Source: Firmicutes bacterium UBA1535 (GTDB taxonomy: Bacteria > Bacillota > Clostridia > Tissierellales > Sedimentibacteraceae). Taken from it: a stretch of DNA of 10,272 nt. This document shows, in pieces, positions 6,692 through 10,272 of this stretch; within the stretch, counting starts at the first letter, position 1; each line of letters starts with the position of its first letter. The stretch covers positions 1 to 10,272 of the forward strand of contig DCPV01000049.1 of assembly GCA_002323775.1 (NCBI GenBank), in the 5' to 3' direction. A program made the translations under genes and the position numbers. The notes under the pieces were generated by a model. That model made no database searches, was not told the origin of the DNA, and saw only the letters and a list, made by a program, of their open reading frames with translations.

Positions 6692-8092
6692 TTAATTGAA
6701 GTTAGGTACTTCCATAGGATAATCGCCATTTAAGCAGGCTAAGCAAAAACCATTTTCTCGTCCTGTTGCTCTTATTAATCCCTGTATACTTAAATAATGT
6801 AAACTATCAGCCTTTATAAATTCCTTTATTTCTTCGTTGCTTTTTGTAGCTCCTATCAAATAGTTTCTAAATGGAGTGTCAATTCCGAAGAAGCATGAAT
6901 GTGTAACAGGAGGAGAGGCTACTCTTACGTGTACTTCCTTAGCACCTGCTTCTTTAACCATAGTTGCAAGCTTTCTGCTCGTAGTTCCTCTAACTATACT
7001 GTCATCTATCATAACTACTACTTTATCTTTAACAAGCTCCTTTAAAACGCTTAATTTCATTTTTACAGCTTCTTCACGAAGCTCTTGGTTTGGCTCTAAG
7101 AATGTTCTCTTAGCATATCTGTTTTTAACAAGTCCGAGTCCGAATGGAATACCCAGCTCTTGTGCATATCCTATAGCTGCCGGAGTACCAGAGTCAGGAA
7201 CAGAAAAGACTAAATCTGCCTTAACTGGGGCTTCCTTTGCAAGCTCTCTGCCTGAATTGTATCTGGCTTCATAAACGCTTATTCCGTCTATCACGCTATC
7301 AGGTCTTGCAAAATACACATATTCAAATATGCAGGATTTTTTTGAAGCATATTTGTTGCTTTTTATACTTTCTATACCATTTTCATTAATAACAACAATT
7401 TCGCCCGGCTCAATATCTCTTATAAATTCTCCTCCCATTGCTGTGACAGCACAGCTTTCAGAGGCAAGTATATATCCATCAGGTCTTTTACCTATGCAAA
7501 GCGGTCTAAGTCCAAAATGGTCTCGTACACCTATGAGAGATTTATCGTCCATTAATACTAAGGCAAAGGCTCCCTTTATTATTTCCATAACATTTTTTAA
7601 TGATTTCACAAGATTATCATTGTAGTTTCTAGCAATCATATTAGCGATAACCTCTGTATCGGTAGAGGTTTGAAATATAACACCGGAGTTTTCCAATATT
7701 TCCTTTAATGAATCTGCATTGACTAAATTTCCGTTATGAGCAAGAGAAAATGCACACTTTTTGTACTTAACCACAAGAGGCTGAGCATTTTCAATATGAC
7801 TGCCTCCGGTAGTAGAATAGCGAACATGACCTATTGAAACATGACCATTTAATTTACTTAGGCTATCATTGTTAAATACCTCTGCGACTAAGCCCATGCC
7901 CTTATGCTGTTCTATGAGTCCGCCACCTATGCTTGATGCTATACCTGCACTTTCTTGTCCTCTGTGCTGCAATGCAAAAAGTCCGTAGTATACAAGGTGT
8001 GAGGAAAGCTCAGGTTTTTCTGTATACATTCCTATTATGCCACATTCTTCATGTAGCTTATCATCGCCGAATAATTTATCGTAATTGAACAT
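6692..8092 (-). CDS. purF: Amidophosphoribosyltransferase PurF, Fe-S type
   Basis: PurF catalyses the committed first step: glutamine plus PRPP gives phosphoribosylamine. The N-terminal glutaminase (Ntn-hydrolase) domain has its nucleophile at Cys17 (EECGIIG), preceded by a 16-residue leader that would be removed by processing. LQHRGQESAG follows at 41-50. The C-terminal phosphoribosyltransferase domain carries the PRPP loop VMIDDSIVRGTT (360-371). Cys254, Cys400, Cys450 and Cys453 are spaced like the four cluster-binding cysteines of Bacillus subtilis PurF, so this is the oxygen-sensitive 4Fe-4S type. Its activity in such enzymes is inhibited by AMP and GMP family nucleotides. The ATG lies downstream of AGAAAGGA at a rather long spacing (about 13 nt). 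It sits 33 bp after purC and 18 bp before purM. Confidence 0.97.
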   Translation of the reverse strand: MFNYDKLFGDDKLHEECGIIGMYTEKPELSSHLVYYGLFALQHRGQESAGIASSIGGGLIEQHKGMGLVAEVFNNDSLSKLNGHVSIGHVRYSTTGGSHIENAQPLVVKYKKCAFSLAHNGNLVNADSLKEILENSGVIFQTSTDTEVIANMIARNYNDNLVKSLKNVMEIIKGAFALVLMDDKSLIGVRDHFGLRPLCIGKRPDGYILASESCAVTAMGGEFIRDIEPGEIVVINENGIESIKSNKYASKKSCIFEYVYFARPDSVIDGISVYEARYNSGRELAKEAPVKADLVFSVPDSGTPAAIGYAQELGIPFGLGLVKNRYAKRTFLEPNQELREEAVKMKLSVLKELVKDKVVVMIDDSIVRGTTSRKLATMVKEAGAKEVHVRVASPPVTHSCFFGIDTPFRNYLIGATKSNEEIKEFIKADSLHYLSIQGLIRATGRENGFCLACLNGDYPMEVPNFN

Positions 8093-8125
8093 ATTAGACC
8101 TAATTCCTTTCTGTTTCCCTGTCTA

Positions 8126-8830
8126 TTATTTAGTAATTCTTCCTAAAACTTCTTGATAAACTTCTTCAACTCCGCCTAAATCTCTCCTAAATCTGTCCTT
8201 ATCAAGTTTTTTGTTTGTATCCTTATCCCACAATCTGCAAGTATCCGGAGAAATTTCGTCTGCAAGTATAACCTCTCCGTCATATAGACCAAATTCTAAT
8301 TTGAAATCAATTAATCTGATATTTCTTTCGAGGAAGAATTTTTGCAATATTTCATTGATTTTTAAAGCATATTCTTTAACTTTTTCAAGCTGTTCTTCTG
8401 TAGCCAATTCCATTGCAAAAATATGATAATCATTTATCATTGGGTCGCCAAGTTCATCATTTTTATAGCTAAACTCCAAAACAGTTTTTTTCATTGGAGT
8501 TCCTTCTTCAATTCCTAATCTTTGTGATAATGAGCCAGCAGCTATATTTCTTACGATAACTTCAAGAGGAAGTATCTTAACTGCCTTAACAAGACACTCT
8601 CTGTCACTTAAAAGCTCGATTTGATGTGTAGGTATGCCTTGCTCCTCAAGCATTGCAAATATTGCAGCAGTCATCTTGTTATTTACAACACCCTTGCCAA
8701 TTATAGTTCCTTTTTTCTCTCCGTTAAATGCTGTAGCATCGTCTTTATATTCTACGATATATTGTTTTTCATTGTCTGTTCTAAATACTTTCTTTGCTTT
8801 TCCCTCATATAATTGTTCTAATTTTTGCAT
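8126..8830 (-). CDS. purC: SAICAR synthetase PurC
   Basis: Phosphoribosylaminoimidazole-succinocarboxamide synthase joins CAIR and aspartate using ATP. The 234 residues are typical of the bacterial single-domain enzyme. Motifs in order are [10 protein letters not shown] (7-16, nucleotide-binding hairpin), [13 protein letters not shown] (29-41), [11 protein letters not shown] (90-100), LIDFKLEFG (173-181, metal and ATP region) and [13 protein letters not shown] (190-202). The ATG follows a clear GAAAGGG site. The 115-bp gap separating it from purE is longer than any other gap in this operon, while purF follows after 33 bp. Nothing in the protein looks unusual. Confidence 0.97.
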   Translation of the reverse strand: MQKLEQLYEGKAKKVFRTDNEKQYIVEYKDDATAFNGEKKGTIIGKGVVNNKMTAAIFAMLEEQGIPTHQIELLSDRECLVKAVKILPLEVIVRNIAAGSLSQRLGIEEGTPMKKTVLEFSYKNDELGDPMINDYHIFAMELATEEQLEKVKEYALKINEILQKFFLERNIRLIDFKLEFGLYDGEVILADEISPDTCRLWDKDTNKKLDKDRFRRDLGGVEEVYQEVLGRITK

Positions 8831-8945
8831 TTTTTATTTTCCCTTTCTATGTTTTAATTTATAATAATTTATTAGATGTATAATTGAACGCCGATTGAAC
8901 AGATTTTAAATCTACTTAATCAGCATTTTATTCTTTTTAGATAAA
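8831..8945 (-). other. purE-purC spacer with possible hairpin and direct repeats
   Basis: This is the only spacer above 33 bp inside the operon. It contains the purC ribosome binding site (near 8841-8848), an imperfect 29-bp dyad at 8893-8921 with the core AGATTT/AAATCT, and two copies of ATTGAAC (8883-8889, 8894-8900) repeated at an 11-bp period. No open frame of useful length and no purK remnant is visible. Confidence 0.6.
8893..8921 (-). repeat. Imperfect inverted repeat in the purine transcript
   Basis: On the leftward RNA, GAUU pairs with AAUC and AGUAGA pairs with UCUGUU (two G-U pairs), with one A-C mismatch and a 7-nt loop. The stem is about 10 bp and AU-rich. No U-tract follows, so it is not an intrinsic terminator. 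It could be an RNA processing or stability element, a protein site, or chance in AT-rich sequence. Confidence 0.35.
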
Positions 8946-9431
8946 TTATAACTTTTTCTGAAGCTCAATATCAGCCTTGATTACCTTATCTTCCATTTGC
9001 TTTTTATACTCATGAAATTTCTCTCTAAGCTGTGGATATTTAATTGAAAGCATTTGTATAGCTAAAAGTGCTGCATTATCACCACCATTTATACCTACTG
9101 TTGCAACCGGAACTCCCGGAGGCATCTGAACTATTGATAGTAAAGCATCTATACCCTCAAGTGCTGATGATTTAACAGGCACTCCAATCACTGGAAGACA
9201 AGTACATGCTGCTAGAACTCCGCCCAAATGTGCTGCCATACCTGCTATTGCTATTATTGCCTCAAAGCCATTTTTTTCTGCATTTTTAGCAAAATCAGTA
9301 GCTATATCAGGAGTTCTGTGTGCTGACATCACTCTTAATTCAAACTCCACACCAAAATCTCTTAAAATTTGTACTCCCTTTTCTATTACCGGAAAGTCCG
9401 AAGCACTTCCCATTACAATTGCTATTTTCAT
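8946..9431 (-). CDS. purE: PurE, AIR carboxylase / N5-CAIR mutase
   Basis: PurE produces CAIR from either N5-CAIR (class I) or AIR plus CO2 (class II). The 161 residues match the small octameric enzyme. Motifs are VMGSASD (6-12), MSAHRTPD (35-42, with His38 and Arg39), [10 protein letters not shown] (63-72, His68) and [12 protein letters not shown] (101-112). HRTP, where class II enzymes have HKT, points to class I, which normally needs PurK. No purK lies on either side within the visible operon. The ATG follows a GAAAGGAAGA ribosome binding site, 20 bp after the purL stop. Identity as PurE is secure; the substrate class is inferred. Confidence 0.95.
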   Translation of the reverse strand: MKIAIVMGSASDFPVIEKGVQILRDFGVEFELRVMSAHRTPDIATDFAKNAEKNGFEAIIAIAGMAAHLGGVLAACTCLPVIGVPVKSSALEGIDALLSIVQMPPGVPVATVGINGGDNAALLAIQMLSIKYPQLREKFHEYKKQMEDKVIKADIELQKKL

Positions 9432-9451
9432 TTTAATTTATCTTCCTTTCA

Positions 9452-10272
9452 TTATTTAAAATATGATACACCAGCTTCAAACAGCTTTTGGTCTTTGTTG
9501 TAAGGTATATTTTTATATGTTCCTATATCAAGTCTTTCAGAGTGTCCCATTTTTCCCAAAATTCTTCCGTCAGGACTTGTTATGCCTTCTATTGCTTCTA
9601 CTGAGCCATTTGGATTGAATAATCCATTGTAGCTAGGATTAAAGTCGCTGTCAACATACTGAGTAGCTATCTGTCCGTTTTCTTTTAATTTCTCAATCCA
9701 TTCCTCATTTGCCATAAATCTTCCTTCACCATGAGACAATGGGATGTTGTATACATCGGATATATTGCAATTATTAAACCAAGGAGACAGATTAGAAACT
9801 ACCTTAGTCATTGCAAATGTAGAAATATGCCTTCCTATCGTGTTGTATGTCAATGTAGGGTCATCCTTGCTTATTTCTCTTATCTCACCATAAGGCACAA
9901 GCCCAAGCTTAATAAGTGCTTGAAATCCGTTGCAAATCCCTATCATAAGTCCATCTCTATTTTTAATTAAGTTCATTATAGCTTCGCTAAGCATTGGATT
10001 TCTAAATGTTGCGGCTATAAATTTGCCGGAGCCATCTGGCTCATCACCAGCACTAAATCCACCTGGGAAAGCTACAATTTGTGACTCGTTTATTAGCTTG
10101 GTCATTTCCCTTATGGAAAATTCAATGTCTGATGGACTTAAATTTTTAAATACAAAGGTCTCGGCTATAGCTCCTGCTCTTTCAAAGGCTCTCTTAGTAT
10201 CGTATTCGCAGTTTGTTCCCGGGAACACAGGTATAAATACTCTTGGTTTTGCAATGCTTACATTTCTTGATT
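9452..10272 (-). CDS. purL: FGAM synthase PurL, C-terminal glutaminase part (5' truncated by window)
   Basis: This is the C-terminal glutamine amidotransferase domain of phosphoribosylformylglycinamidine synthase, which converts FGAR, glutamine and ATP to FGAM. The frame stays open to the window edge through SRNVSIAKPRVFIP, so the GTG at 10228 is an internal valine in VFPGTNCEYD and not a start. Motifs are FPGTNCEYDTKRAFERAGA, FPGGFSAGDEPDGSGKF, GICNGFQALIKLGL (nucleophile Cys), IPLSHGEGRF and GKMGHSER (His/Glu of the triad). The leading residues run straight into the domain without a Met start. This fits the large single-chain PurL of about 1,250 residues and not a separate PurQ, though the upstream half is not visible. 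It precedes purE by 20 bp. Confidence 0.9.
   Translation of the reverse strand, partial: SRNVSIAKPRVFIPVFPGTNCEYDTKRAFERAGAIAETFVFKNLSPSDIEFSIREMTKLINESQIVAFPGGFSAGDEPDGSGKFIAATFRNPMLSEAIMNLIKNRDGLMIGICNGFQALIKLGLVPYGEIREISKDDPTLTYNTIGRHISTFAMTKVVSNLSPWFNNCNISDVYNIPLSHGEGRFMANEEWIEKLKENGQIATQYVDSDFNPSYNGLFNPNGSVEAIEGITSPDGRILGKMGHSERLDIGTYKNIPYNKDQKLFEAGVSYFK

Noticed and set aside
5637..8864. Rightward open frames of 60-132 codons across the pur genes
   Set aside because: They lie antisense to well-identified purN, purM, purF and purC, have no family motifs or ribosome binding sites, and are low-complexity products of the opposite strand.
8850..8890. Internal leftward promoter before purC
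   Set aside because: TATTAT/TATAAA-like boxes exist, but only a poor TTCAAT stands at the right distance, and such boxes are expected by chance in this AT-rich spacer.
9452..10228. A stand-alone PurQ starting at GTG 10228
   Set aside because: The frame continues open to the window edge with PRVFIP directly before FPGTNCEYD, as in large PurL. The GTG is an internal valine.
1..10272. tRNA, rRNA, CRISPR, transposon or purine riboswitch
   Set aside because: I found no cloverleaf motifs, spaced repeats, transposase frames or riboswitch core. Any control element ahead of purL would lie beyond the window.

Overview
The window reads as chromosomal DNA from an AT-rich, low-GC Gram-positive bacterium, most likely an anaerobic member of the Clostridia. 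The reasons are the strong A/T codon bias, purine-rich Shine-Dalgarno sites, the tail of a large PurL-type FGAM synthase, a Bacillus-type PurF with 4Fe-4S cysteines, and a DUF58 plus DUF4129-like membrane gene pair. The genus cannot be named from this stretch alone. I see no rRNA, tRNA, CRISPR, insertion sequence or phage gene.

Left half (1-5000, rightward): a two-gene module occurs twice in tandem with a period of about 2.6 kb. Each copy encodes a membrane-anchored DUF58 protein (28-1107 and 2627-3787). One nucleotide after its stop codon comes a polytopic membrane protein with a DUF4129-like cytoplasmic tail (1109-2335 and 3789-5000). The DUF58 paralogues are roughly 60% identical by eye and the membrane partners clearly less so. 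Yet the 27 bp before each DUF58 start and the first 8 bp of the gene are identical. Both gene junctions carry a poly-G tract in which loss of one G would fuse the two proteins in frame. A gap of about 290 bp between the copies holds a plausible promoter and an operator-like palindrome, but no MoxR ATPase gene.

Right half (5019-10272, leftward): a purine biosynthesis operon in transcription order purL (3' part only), purE, purC, purF, purM, purN. PurL catalyses the FGAM synthase step and PurM closes the AIR ring. PurE and PurC carry AIR on to SAICAR. PurF makes the committed phosphoribosylamine and PurN formylates GAR. Spacing is tight (a 13-bp overlap up to 33 bp) except for a 115-bp purE-purC gap that contains a possible hairpin. 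purK, purB, purH and purD are absent from the window.

The two halves converge on one strong hairpin (5001-5044). It starts right after the last membrane gene's stop codon and overlaps the last codons of purN, whose stop codon lies in the loop. The purine genes are routine. The least explained part is the duplicated DUF58/membrane module, whose function is unknown and can only be linked by family to the cell envelope.
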